This document shows, one piece after another, positions 1-10,974 of a stretch of DNA of 64,000 bases. The notes below the pieces were generated by a model, which saw only the letters and a list, made by a program, of their open reading frames with translations, did no database searches and was not told the DNA's origin. Made by a program: the position numbers and the translations under genes. The DNA is from Knoxdaviesia capensis. Taxonomy: Eukaryota; Ascomycota; Sordariomycetes; Microascales; Gondwanamycetaceae. The first letter of the stretch is position 1. Each line of letters begins with the position of its first letter. The stretch is taken from assembly GCA_001510575.1 (NCBI GenBank), contig LNGK01000010.1:1713111-1777110 (forward strand), written 5' to 3'.

Positions 1-2949
1 ACTCAACGGGACCCTATAGCACGCAGCGTCTAGTGATAATATCAACGAAGCTATATCGAGGAGGAAGTTGTGCATGTAGTCGAAAACTCCGTGGTGGTGG
101 TTGGGGCCAGTCTTTTTCTTGGTGGTTGGGCGGCGAAGCATCGAGCCAGTCGACTTTTGCGTGGAGCTCCAGTTTGTGGAGTCACATATAACCTTTGGAA
201 GCTTGCCTGTCTATCTCCCACATGACCACATTACCATCGACCAGCACAACATTTTTCTCCTTTTTTCCCTACTGATTTTGTGGCTCTCGATTCCTTCCCT
301 GATTCGGCCCACCGAAAGCTTTAGGGCTTATCAGTTTCCTTTCAAATCAAAGAAGGAAAAGAAAGAAAGCACAAACTCGGTAGTTGCATGCACTTATCTA
401 ATCCTTGTCATGAGAGTGGAGGGAAGGTGCAGGAGCAGCTAGCTGGAGTCATGTACCTGTGGCAGGTTGTGTGGGAAACAACGCCATCATGTCTTACATG
501 GGCAGGAAAGAATCCATCGTGGGTGTGCGTTCTTTCCGGCTCTTGTCTTGACTTGGAAAGAAGCCAGCTGCTCTTTTAGTCATGCAAAAGGAAATATAAT
601 CTCTGTAGGAAGAACGAAGTAGCTATTCGTCGAGCTTCTCTCTGCTCGCTAGTCTGTCTCTTAGTAGTGCGTGCATGTCCCCGGTACTTCACATGCTTTT
701 ATAGACCCGGCTAAGTAAAGTTCCTTCGTTAGGCGTTGGTCCCATTCTGGGGTAGCTTCGCACCCACCACACGCCCCCCCATGTACCCAGTACCTTCCAG
801 AGCCACCCTGACCTCTCGACCATACGACATCTTTTTCCTGTGTGGAGCTGGGTCGGCGGCGGCTGTGGTACTTATACTGACGTTCACCGCCAATGAAGCT
901 CAGAGGTACCAGTACCCAGCTATCCACACACGAGGTCACGGGTACAGCATGGACTGCTCATGTGCTTGGCTCCGGGGCTGGCTGTCTTTTTGCTGTTGCT
1001 TTTGGTTTTGTGTGTTCATGCGTCGTGGGAGCCCTATCGTATATTCTTTCGCAGTATTCCACCCTTGCCCCAGCATCGTCATTGAAAATATCCTCAGCAG
1101 TAAAGAGAGGGGGGCAAGGGCGGCGGCGGCAGAATCGCTTGACTCATGTCTCCTTGCAGTTACTTACAGGGATATCGCTTGTATCATCTACTGTACATGC
1201 ACACGGCTACTCGAGCTTCCTTTTGGGAATTGAGAGATGAAGAGAGCGAAAGACTTCAAGCTTGAAATTGCCGTCCAGTGCGTCAATGCTATGCTATCTA
1301 GCTCTGTCTCTGCTGTTCCTGCACTGGACCAACGAACGCCCCGAGTTCTTATCGGCAACCCCGATACGCCAGTCGGTCGGGATGCAAATCCAGGTGTGTT
1401 AAGGCCACCACGCTGCACATTTCTCTCTCGGGGCGACAACTCGATTTCGCCATGTGGGGTCAATCTCCCCCGTACCTTTTGCCACCGCGCAACTTTTCGA
1501 CTTTCAATCGGGCTTCTCTGAGGAATACGTGCTTGAATAGCTCGGTGGAGGCGGTGGTGGCGCTGATAGCAAAAAGCAAAGAGAAAAAAATGATATAGTA
1601 GTGTCTGTGCTGGTGGTTATCCGTGGTGCTTAACCCACCCACCAACCACGTTTCACATTATTTGGTATCTCAAAGAGCTCCAGTTACGGCTCCCGGCTTT
1701 TGGCTACGGTACGGTGCTCTGGCCCAGTGTATGTGTGTGTATGTGCCCTGGTCACGCCGGCCGCTTTGTCGAGGGACAAGCACATCGTCCAAGTCACCTT
1801 TGACACCACAAATGTGCATCCCTCAATGCCCTCCGCTCACAAGTGCCTGTGCACCACGTCCCTTCTTCTGCCCTTCCATGGTCATTCTCTAGGTGGTTTT
1901 TCAAACCGCCCGATCTCTTCGCCTTAGAAACAATCAACCCGCCCACCGTGCCGCGCGAAGCTTGAACTGGGAAGGTCCCTGCTCGCTTTTCCCCTCTCGG
2001 GTCTTTATCTTGAAAGGAAGAAGAAGAAAAAAGTTCTTTTATGCAGGCCCAAACCCCCGCCTCACCGAAAGAAACATCAGCAAAAATGAAATTACAGTCC
2101 GGCGTTTCGGTGGTGAGCTGTTCGTCCTCGACGACGTGTCCTTGTCCACGTAGCTCGCTGTAGGTTGTAGGTATATTGCTTGTGACCTCTCTTCTTGCGG
2201 GTAAAGTGTCTGCATCGATCTCTATGTACTGGAGAGGGGTGTGCTGTTTTGGGCTTAATACAATACAATATAAAATAAAATACAAAACTCAAGCCCATCC
2301 ATCTCCCTGCATAAGATCGGGCAGGTATGGATAGCAATCAGACCCATCCCTTTTGCTTGGGATCTTTATCGATAAAAACCACTTCGTCTGGTCTGTCCAT
2401 TTTCGGGTGGTTTTGTCTTGTTGCTTGATTCACGTTTTCCCACATCCACCGACCTCCTTAACTAGCCGTCGTAGCTTTGAACTTGGGCGGTGTTAGCTCT
2501 CCAAGCTCCGCGCACTAGCAAATGGCTCCATTCCAAAGCTGTAAGTCGTCCGTCGAAAGGGTAGATAGCAGCAGGCAAAATGTTGTCGAGAGAGAGAGGT
2601 ACAAGCTACTTCTTCGGTGTCATTGTCTACTGACGACTGGATGTTCTTTATCCAGCTCCGACCCAGCAAAATATTAATAGCTCTTCTTGAGAGGGGAGGG
2701 AGGCAAAACGCCACATTCGCCGCTTCCAGGAATACCCAGTGGTGTGGTTTCCGTGCTCTCTGTCGTTTCCTTCCTTTTTGCCATGCTTTTCCTGCATCAG
2801 CCCAAGCTCCGGCTCTAAGCTTGCTGCGTGTGTCTCGTCTGAGGCAGTGAAGAAAGGAAAAACACCACTGCTGCTCATGTACAGCAATATCGTGTGCATC
2901 AGTGAGGGGGGCGTCAGCTTCTCCTCCTCTTACTCGGGGTGCCGGCGCC

Positions 2950-2987
2950 ATGTACCGTACAGTACTCAACCATACTGTACGGTACAT
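2950..2987. repeat. Perfect inverted repeat, 15-bp arms, 8-nt loop
   Basis: The left arm 2950-2964 and the right arm 2973-2987 are exact reverse complements, separated by the loop CTCAACCA. The arms are rich in GTAC steps. It could form a hairpin in DNA or RNA, or act as a dyad protein-binding site. No T-run follows, so it does not look like a terminator. Confidence 0.85.
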
Positions 2988-3238
2988 TGCAACTCACTTA
3001 TAGGATGGCTGCATTAACGAAACCCCCCTGCAGTTTCATGGCCGAGCACACGCCCCTCCTTCCGAGTTCAAAGCTTATTCACAAGTAGCAGCAAGAACGC
3101 AGAAGGGGGAACAAGGAAGGAACGAAGGATGGATGTGAATGGGAAAAACGAACAGACGTATCATGTGCTTCGAGGGTAAAGAGAAGGTCCCCCAAACCCG
3201 GTGCGAGTGAGTCCGGTGCGAGGAAGAAGCGATACCGA

Positions 3239-3262
3239 ACCACACACACACACACACACACA
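3239..3262. repeat. CA dinucleotide microsatellite
   Basis: An uninterrupted CA run of about 12 units lies in intergenic sequence. Similar CA/TG runs occur near 8936-8960, 10760-10774, 17952-17995 (interrupted) and 21004-21026. Confidence 0.9.
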
Positions 3263-3559
3263 TCCCAATGTCGTAGCAAACAAGAAAAGAGAGGAAGAAA
3301 GAAAAGCACTGCCCGCCCACCCGGAGAGCCCAGCTCTGACACACAAAAACGAGGAGAAGAAGAGAGAGGCAGTAGTCACCCGCTGTTTCCTTTTTCTGCT
3401 CTTTCTTCCTTTCTTTCCAGTTACACCGAATGAGGGAGGAGCGCACATCCTTGGCTTTGCCAGAAAACCTGTTTTTTTGTCACGGACCACACACCCGTAA
3501 GACGGTAGAGCTGGAGCAGAAGTTACAAGCAAGCCACCGAGAGAAAGAACGAGCACAGA

Positions 3560-4500
3560 GGGTATTGCTCAACTGGGTCTGTCCTTCCTTACTCACTCTA
3601 TCGTCTTCTTCCCCCCCCGGTCTCTCCTTCCTTTCCTCTCAACACCCCCCCTCCCCTCACCCGCCTTTTTTTCTCTTTTTTCTCGTCAGACTTTTCTCCC
3701 AAAGCTCTCGAAAGAGACAGCTTAATCTTTAAAGATAGAGGAAGCTGCCAACCATACCCACCCACCCTCGCATTTTTTTTTCTTCCTCCTCCGTTCTTCC
3801 TTCCCACAACTTTTTTGGTTCTTTTCCTTTTTTTTTTCTTTTTTTTTTTGCACTCCCACACACCCCCATAGCTCTTTCCCTCTCTCTTCTCTATCTCCTT
3901 CCACTTGTTCTGGACTGCTTGGTTGATCTTAGTTCCCTTTAAAGACTTGTACCGTATACATTGCTTCCTAATCTAGAAGACCAAGCATCCTGCTTTTTAC
4001 GTCCTGGTCATTCGCCATTGCCGCCAGTTTTCGAGTCGGTCGTTATTGGCTCTTTTTCCTGCAGCCAGTCCTCGGTCATCTTTTCATCCTTTCCTCTTCG
4101 TCTCTTCTTCCTTTTCTTCCTCTTTCCTTCTCTTCTCTTACACTCCTATCCTCACTATCTCTCTTCGTTTTTCTTCAGCCACACTGTTTCTTGTCTCTTT
4201 ATTCTTCTTCCCTCCCGGTCCTGGTTCTTCTTATCTTTATCCTCCTTCCGTCTCCTTGTGGTGCAGTCTTATCTGACCCCAAAATCCTTTTCCTCCTCTT
4301 TTCACCCACCACCCACAAATCGTAAATTCCAAAATACCTAGAAGCTTTTCTCGCTTCTTCTTCTTTTTTATCCCGTCATCAGTTCTTCTTTCTGCTCTGG
4401 CTCTTTGATCTCTCTCGTCTCGAACATACTTTACTCTCTTCAGTCCCAATTCTGCCGTATTCTTCTTGGAGCTTTCTTTTTTTTTATCTAAAGCTTATCT
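3560..4500 (+). promoter_or_regulatory. Pyrimidine-rich promoter/leader tract
   Basis: Nearly 1 kb of the + strand is dominated by C and T, with many TTC and CTC runs. It lies directly upstream of the C2H2/RING-like gene. CT-rich tracts upstream of start codons are common at filamentous fungal promoters and often mark transcription start zones. The transcription start itself cannot be placed from sequence alone. Confidence 0.5.
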
Positions 4501-4942
4501 TCTGCCAGAGCTTCGATAACAGATTGTCTCGATTTCTTATCCACCATTGCTCCAACTCGTCTTCTCACACCTGTGGAAGCCCTCTCCAAAGCAAAATCGT
4601 CACAATTGTCCAGACTCGTCGCTATCGATAGTCGACCCTACTTCTCCCTGCTTCCTTTCTCTTATATATACTCCTATACTATCGCAGTCACACCCGTATC
4701 TTTTATCGCACCGTCGCCCCTCCTGGCCGCCCTCTATCGTCGTCACCGCTTTCTTGATCAAGCTTCAAAACCTACGATAACACCTCAGTTGCCGGCATTA
4801 TCTACGTATAGCTCCATCTATACCTTTCACTTAGCACGCCACCCGCGAAACAACATTCCCACGAATCTTGTTCTCTTCTCCGTTCTTCGCACTGCCCTCT
4901 TTTGCGCCCGGCGCACAAATCTCTCATAACGCTTCCTTCTCC

Positions 4943-6845
4943 ATGGTGGGGCTAACGATGCCACCCCGAACGTCTTTGACATCGTCGTTCTCAATCACCG
5001 ACACCAATAACGAAGTCGTCTGCCCGTTAAGAAACCAAGATGGCTCCAGTTGTCGCAAAAGATGTGTCGGCGTAAGTGCTTTTCCTCTTTTTCTCTCCCT
5101 GGCCCCCGCCTGATTTCGCTACCAGCCTTTTACACCTCCATGGATCCCCTCCATTTGTCAACCATATCCCTACCGCCCAGAACAGCTTCGGTCGTTTGCC
5201 TTATCGATTGCTTGTCGCAAACTTGAACTGAGGACAAAAGAGCGAAGCTCTCACTTGCGGACCCTCTCAAAGCAATGCATGCAATCGCTCTCTCAAACCC
5301 ACTCCTCCCAAGTAGCTTCTTCCATGTGCGCTTGCTGACCACTCATCCCTCTGTCCAGGAAAAACGATATCGCTCAATGCAAGAGCACATTCGCAGAGCT
5401 CACCCGGAGCACTATATTTCCAAGCTCCCAGCCACTGAAGAGAGCTTTCTGCTCATGATCAACACACCACCTTCTGAACGCCCGCCCCAGTCCCAGCCAA
5501 CCTCGGTTCCCCCTCCACAACAAGGTGCGTTCCATTTTACCCTCACCACAGCTACCTTACCTCGCTAGTACTACACTTCCCACGTCTGTCTTTTTTTTTT
5601 TTTTTTCTTCGCGGAAAAATCCCTTTTGGCGCCGACTCTTAGTCCTTTGTGCGGGGATTGCTTCCCATTTACCCATATCAATTACGGCAATTACTAACCC
5701 TAACTTATATGTAACAGGCTCATCCATCCTTCCTGCTGCTACTGCTCTCGCCCAGCTCCACAACCATTCACACAAGCTCGACAATGATTGGGATTCAGAA
5801 ACTGTAGGTCTCCTCTCTCATCTTCTGCCATGGCGCTTTACCAGCGCTTTGGTCTGTGACCTTCTAACACATACATCTCCACATTCCAGGACTGGCACTC
5901 GGACACTGAAGGGCGTCGGATACCACGCTCATCAATTGAGCTTCCTCCGTTGCATCTCCACAATCCCGATGTGACCAGTGACCCGTTTTCTCCTCTTGGC
6001 GCTGGCCGTCCCCGCGATATTCTTCCTTCTCTCATCGCCAGCTCTCCTCCTGGACGGTCATCAACCCTTCCGCCATTGCAGCGGCCTCTCGGCCCAAATC
6101 GTCCCAGAAAGCAGTCGATCACCAAGCGCGGCCGGGATGGATTCCACAAGCGCCAAAAGTCCAAGGGCTCAAACGTGGACTGGCTGCGCCGGGTCCAGAA
6201 CTCTGACGACCGCCTTTACCCTGGCTTCGAACGCAAAGCCCAGTCTGCGGAGCCATCCGCCGACTACGGCAAGCGGTGGGAGGATCTTATCGATGCTGCT
6301 GACCATGCTGCCTCTCTCGCAGGCGATATTGACGACGATCGTACTCCTGTAAGTCACTCGGCGTTTTGTTCTTTCTCGTCCATACTACACATGCTGATAT
6401 CTATCCTCACCCAATTTAGGTTCCTCAGTCGCCAATGTCCGTCCAGCGGGCTTCCCTCCCTCCCTTTGCCACTTCTCACTTCCAGGCTGGAAACTACCAA
6501 GCTTCCCCACTCCAGCAAGCACTGACCCCTCCATCGTACAACCATGAACCCGGGGAGCCATTTCCCAGCGTGGAAAGTGGTGAGAGTGGCGATACCTTCC
6601 ACATGGAGTCCAAGGGCCTTTCCGACTCGTCCCCGGGCTATTCCTCTCAGAACACTCAGATTTACTGTGCAGCCTGCCACAACGTTTCTCTCCTCCGGGA
6701 GTCGTATGCTTGCACGGAGTGTATCTGTGGCTTGTGCCAGGCCTGCGTCGAAGTGTTGATCGCCGAGCAGGGAGCCCGGCGCAAGTGTCCCAAGTGTGCC
6801 ACCATTGGCGGAAGATTCAAGCCGTTCCAGCTGGATATCAGATAA
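4943..6845 (+). CDS. C2H2-like and RING-like zinc finger protein
   Basis: Five exons give a 421-residue protein: 4943-5071, 5359-5524, 5718-5803, 5890-6348 and 6420-6845, all with GT-AG introns and consistent phases. The N-terminus (MVGLTMPPRTS) carries a C2H2-like finger split by intron 1: CPLRNQDGSSCRKRC is followed by MQEHIRRAHPEHY, with the H-x4-H pair in exon 2. The middle (about residues 160-350) is proline- and serine-rich and probably disordered. The C-terminus (about 362-421) is a cysteine-rich RING-like module, CAACHN...CTECICGLCQAC...CPKC. I recall Aspergillus orphan proteins with the same layout, annotated as RING zinc finger-like. E3 ligase activity is possible but unproven, since the module is compact and atypical. 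ATG 4958 is an alternative start in the same frame. Confidence 0.85.
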
Positions 6846-8081
6846 ATCGGTCGCCCTCCGCCTCCCAAGCCTTGATCGAGCTTTTCCTGAAGCTTCGGTT
6901 TGACTTGCCCGATTTCTATCTCCGTTCTTTTCATTTTCTTCCTGTCTTTCAACGGATGCTATCTTCGTTCTCCCTGCGACTACCGCACTTATTGCCTTCG
7001 GATCGTACCAACGAAACCACATCGAAACTCAATCGCGGATTTCCACGTCGACTTTTATCCACCCTCATACGAATTATTTTTGCTACGAATTCATTTACCA
7101 TGTGTTGGCGTTTATATAGGAGTCTGGCTTGCAGGGTGACCTGCCATGTTTTGTCTTTTTTGTTGCGCGCACCAATTGCTCTGTCTGTTGTGGAGCCTGC
7201 GTTTGTGTTGTTTGGTAGGGCCGTATAGTGTACGGCCTTCCGCCTTTCGTTCCGGTTTTCTTCTCGAGGATATCCGATTTTTGAATAGATTGGCTCGATG
7301 AGTTTATGTCGCATCTTTTTGGTTAGGGTTCCGTGGGCCTGCTATCTTCCCGATCTGGCACCTCATGTTGTTCATTTATTGATTGCTTATATATTCAGAT
7401 ACCCCCTCAAAATTCTCCTCCATTCCAGGTAAATACGGAGGATGAAGTCGATCCCAAGTTGGGCGAACGTTTGAGTTAGGCCAAGTGGCCAAACCCCTTC
7501 TGTCTGAAATGCAATGACCCGCCAAGATGTCTGCTCATCCTGATTTTTCCCTTCTGCTTTTCGTGGTTGCTTTTTTCTGTGCTTTGATGCATTTTTGGGG
7601 GCCGATGTGAATATGATGACTGCTGGAGTCTCTCTCTGTAGAGTGCAGCGTGCATGATCCGTCTAGATTCTGTGGATTTACTTGTCTCCAAGTGGTGCTT
7701 TTTTCTCTAAAATGCTGAATCCTGCCATGAGCTTGTTGCTTCCTGTTCCAGCGTACTTTGACCTTTTCATACAAATAAATAGACTGATCGTTTACTTCCT
7801 ACTTGTGAGGGATGTCGTGTGAGTTGGGAACACCATTGTCATCTTAACGTTAACAAGCAATCGTCGTGGGAAGAATCCCTCTGAGCTTTTCTATTGACGT
7901 GGAACGGATAAACGCCATGGAAAGGAAAGAGCTATACTAGCAGGCCAGGAATTAGAGGCTGGACAGGAGCGGAAAATAGTGTACATGAAAACAAAACGAG
8001 AGCCAGGTCTCAAAGAGGTCTCGGGCAGAGCAAAAGGGAGTGAGTGCATCAGCCCGCCACGCAGTCACACACACACTCCGA
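6846..8081. other. Intergenic region between converging genes
   Basis: This 1.2-kb stretch contains the 3' untranslated regions of the zinc finger gene (+) and the Tls1-like gene (-). It is AT-richer than the flanking exons. A telobox-like GGTTAGGGTT lies at 7321-7330. I see no coding sequence. Confidence 0.6.
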
Positions 8082-8935
8082 TCACCGCCGCGCGGGCTTC
8101 TTATCCTCCTGCTGCTGCTGCAGCAGGATATCGCGCATGGCCGCGCGCTCGTTCCGACTACCGCCGAGCTTGGGCCCGCGCAGGTACTCGCCGTCGCGCT
8201 TGGCGCCGGGCCGGGCCGGCCCGCCGCGTGAGGCACCGGCCCCGCTGCCGGAGGCGCCGCCGCGGCGCGGGGGAGGGGGCGCGTTGATGGCGGGGCGGCG
8301 GCGGTTGCGCTGGGAGCGGTTGGCCATGGCGTCGTAAAAGTCGCGGCGGAACTGCTCGGCGACGCGGTCGTCGGCGGCGAAGGCATTTGCGTCGGCGTCC
8401 GGTTGGTCGGAGGTGGTTGTGCTGGCGGTCGTGGGGCCGCGGGGGAGGGTGGAGGTCGCGGGGGAGGCGTAGACGTCGACTGGTTTAGTTTGTTTCGTCA
8501 GTGTTGATGTTTGTAGTGGGGCGTTTTTGGGGGGTTGAGGGGGGGGGGACTTACGGCGGGCTTCACGCATCACAGCCTCGACCATCTGATCGCGCTCGCG
8601 GTCCTGCTCGGCGCGCGACAGGCCCGCGGCGACCCGGCCGGGAGCCGCCTCGGCCGGCTCGTCGCCGGCGAGCTTGCGGCTGGCCAGCGCGGTCATCTCC
8701 TTCGTGCGGGCGCGCGACTCGGCGCCCAGGTCGATCTCCATCAGGCGGCCGGCGGCGGCCGACCGCATGCCCTGGATCGGGGCGCCGGGGAGCCACGGCG
8801 CGGTGGGGTCGGGGGGTTGGTCGGACGCGGCGTAGGGGGTTGTTGTTGTTGGTGTTGTGGCGGCGGGGCCGCCGCGGCGTTTAGCCAGCTTTGATTCTAC
8901 GTATTGTTCCCTGCCTGGTCAGCTTTGGCGTTCTG

Positions 8936-8967
<32 letters not shown>

Positions 8968-9528
8968 ACCCACGACGCTCTACTCTCCGTCGGGGGGAGG
9001 GGGGACGCAGGGGAAAACTCACATGTGCTTGTTGACGAGCAGGTCGCCCATCTGGCCGGTCTGCGGCGCGAAGCGCACAATGCCGCCCGCGGGGCCGTCG
9101 CCCGGCGCCATGCCCATCTCCTCAGCCGTCGCCGCTGCGATCTCCTCGGCGGTGGGCCGGCGCGCGGGGCCTGTGGCGGGCGGCGCTTCGGCGCGGAAGC
9201 CGACGCCGCCCAGACGGTGCTTCTTGCGCGCGCGCAACAGGCCCGAGACGGAGATGTCGGCGGCGTCCTGCTCGTCGTCTTCGTGTGCGGGGCTGGTCGT
9301 GGTGGTGGGCACGGCGGCGGCGGTGTCGGCGTGTGGAGAGGGCGCTTCCGGGTCGGCGGCTGCGGTCGTGGTGGTCATCGGGACGTCGGGGTCCGCGGGA
9401 GGGGTGTCGGCGCGCGGGGCGGCGCGTTGGCGCGTTTGCTTGCGTTTCTTGGTCGATCGGAACAGGCTGGTGACGTCGTCGTCAACCTCCGCCGGTGCCA
9501 CGGCGGCGGCATCGGGTTGGTCGGCCAT
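8082..9528 (-). CDS. tls1: Tls1 / C9orf78-family splicing-associated protein (Hep_59 domain)
   Basis: Three exons on the minus strand, 9528-9023, 8910-8555 and 8479-8082, encode 419 residues. The N-terminus (DDDVTSLFRSTKKRKQTRQR) and the motif VSGLLRARKKHRLGGVGF match the start of the C9orf78/Tls1 family. The diagnostic Hep_59 core, QTGQMGDLLVNKHMEQYVESKLAKRRG, spans the first splice junction, which confirms acceptor CAG before GGAACAATAC. Fission yeast Tls1 binds Brr2 and promotes splicing of telomere and heterochromatin factor transcripts; human C9orf78 associates with the spliceosome. The C-terminal third is Arg/Gly/Pro-rich and probably disordered. Intron 1 contains a CA microsatellite. 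Intron 2 is 75 nt, divisible by three and free of stops, so a retained isoform would stay in frame. Codon use is very GC-rich. Confidence 0.9.
8936..8960. repeat. CA microsatellite inside intron 1 of the Tls1-like gene
   Basis: About 12 uninterrupted CA units lie within the 112-nt intron at 8911-9022. On the transcribed (minus) strand this reads as a TG repeat upstream of the acceptor. Length polymorphism here would change intron length without touching coding sequence. Confidence 0.9.
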
Positions 9529-9812
9529 CTAAGGGTTTGCAGGATCGGATTCAGTGAGGGTCGGGGAAGGGGGGGGAGAGGTCTTATGAGGCTGAGGTCG
9601 GAGAGTGTGCGGAGGGTGTAGTCCGTGGTGAGCTGAGGTGAGTGAGGGAAGACGCAGTGGGAAAGAGCTCCGGGGTGGAGATACGGGTGTCGGCGTGGAT
9701 GATGGAGATGTTGATGTTGATTTTGTCGTGAAGGCAAACAAAATAAATTGGTCTAGAGCCAGGTCCAGGCATGTAGCAGAAAGATGTTTAGCCGGGGTTC
9801 TTCCATATACAA

Positions 9813-9830
9813 TTAACCCTAACCCTAATA
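9813..9830. promoter_or_regulatory. Telomere-repeat-like (telobox) element
   Basis: Two head-to-tail CCCTAA units, about 290 bp upstream of the Tls1-like start codon. Myb/telobox proteins of the Tbf1/Teb1 type bind such units at promoters in other fungi; whether one binds here is inference. Confidence 0.5.
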
Positions 9831-10898
9831 CTTACCCTCAGAACAGAACGCGACACATCAGGCCAGCTACGTCGATCCCAGCTTAAGCAAAGTGCATCCG
9901 GTTGACATGAGAGTCACGAGTGGTAGCGGACCATCTACGGCGCAGGCCCTCCGGAATGCGTGCAAACCCGCCCTGAAGTCCAGCAAACAAGAAGCTCCGA
10001 GCGAGGCGGCGGACCTCACTCCCCACGCGTGGTTGTTTGTGCTTCTTGAGACTCGATGCGATGAGATAAAGGACAGAGCATCCCGGAGGACACGCAGACA
10101 GCCGGAGCTCGTATCCGGCGGCCGTCCGTTTGCCGTATGTGTGCATGTGCGTGGGATTCCTGGCCTGGACTGAAAAGTCTGGGGACGCATGTCAGATTCT
10201 CCACCAAGCAAACCGAGCACTGGAACAGATCGACGCCCCCAAGAAAACGACCTAAAACCCCTGATGTCAGATTCTTGTTCTGGTCCTGTCAACTGTCAGG
10301 TCCCTTGGTGTAATTTCTCGTTGGATTTATTATCTCCTCTCCTGGCCATCCTTCCCGGTGCTCGGTATCGCTAAATCAAACGTGAAGATGAACTGGTGGA
10401 AGAGTCTGTCCTGTAAGTCATACCCAGTTGGGCGCGTGTAATCCCAGTAGCCCAGTATGGGGGTGATGCGCTGCCGTCACTTCGGTTTTTTGGGGGGCTT
10501 GGAGGCTGTCCCCGATAGGCGGTAGCAGTAGTTATTTTTTTTTGTGCTTGCGTGAGAAAACGTCTCCCCTTTCCTAGACCAGGGCATAAAACATCGAGCT
10601 GGATTCACGCGCGGGGACGTAACTTCAATACTATCTGTTGTCCAGCAGACATAGCTACGTACTATCTCGCTGATATACAGACACACCGATATTTCTCCCG
10701 CGTCAGCTTGTCCGGATTGGCTGGTCGACCGGCCTCGGTGTTCGCTTCTGGGCCACTCGCACACACACACACACGTTGTTGGGCCTGCCCTCACCCTTCC
10801 CGTCGACCCTTCCTTCTGGTGGTCATCATCCTCACACCCTCGTTTTCGCTATTTAGGTCCCTTCTGGCGTGTCGTGTCAGAGTCAGGAGTGTCCTGTG

Positions 10899-10905
10899 TA
10901 TAAAA
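10899..10905 (+). promoter_or_regulatory. TATA-like box for the SDR gene
   Basis: TATAAAA lies about 70 bp upstream of ATG 10975. The spacing would allow a short leader. No other TATA box is as close. Confidence 0.45.
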
Positions 10906-10974
10906 TTCAGCCCTCAGAACCACTCCCCCCCCCATCTTCGTCTGCCGGCCTTGGGCTGGTCTGTGTTCTGCACG

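Larger units (their letters stand above)
1..4942. other. Intergenic region and 5' leader, no supported gene
   Basis: I find no convincing coding sequence in the first 4.9 kb. All open frames are short, overlap one another on both strands and lack recognisable domains. The region holds a perfect hairpin near 2950-2987, a CA microsatellite near 3239-3262, and from about 3560 to 4500 a long C/T-rich stretch on the + strand. That stretch is typical of fungal promoters and leaders and probably belongs to the gene starting at 4943. Confidence 0.6.
9529..10974. promoter_or_regulatory. Divergent promoter region between Tls1-like and SDR genes
   Basis: About 1.4 kb separates the two start codons. It contains a double telomere-like repeat, TTAACCCTAACCCTAATA, at 9813-9830, a short CA run at 10760-10774 and a TATA-like box at 10899-10905. 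I find no supported gene. Confidence 0.6.

Noticed and set aside
9813..9830. Possible chromosome end or telomere array
   Set aside because: Only two CCCTAA units, with unique sequence and housekeeping genes on both sides. It is a telobox, not a telomere.
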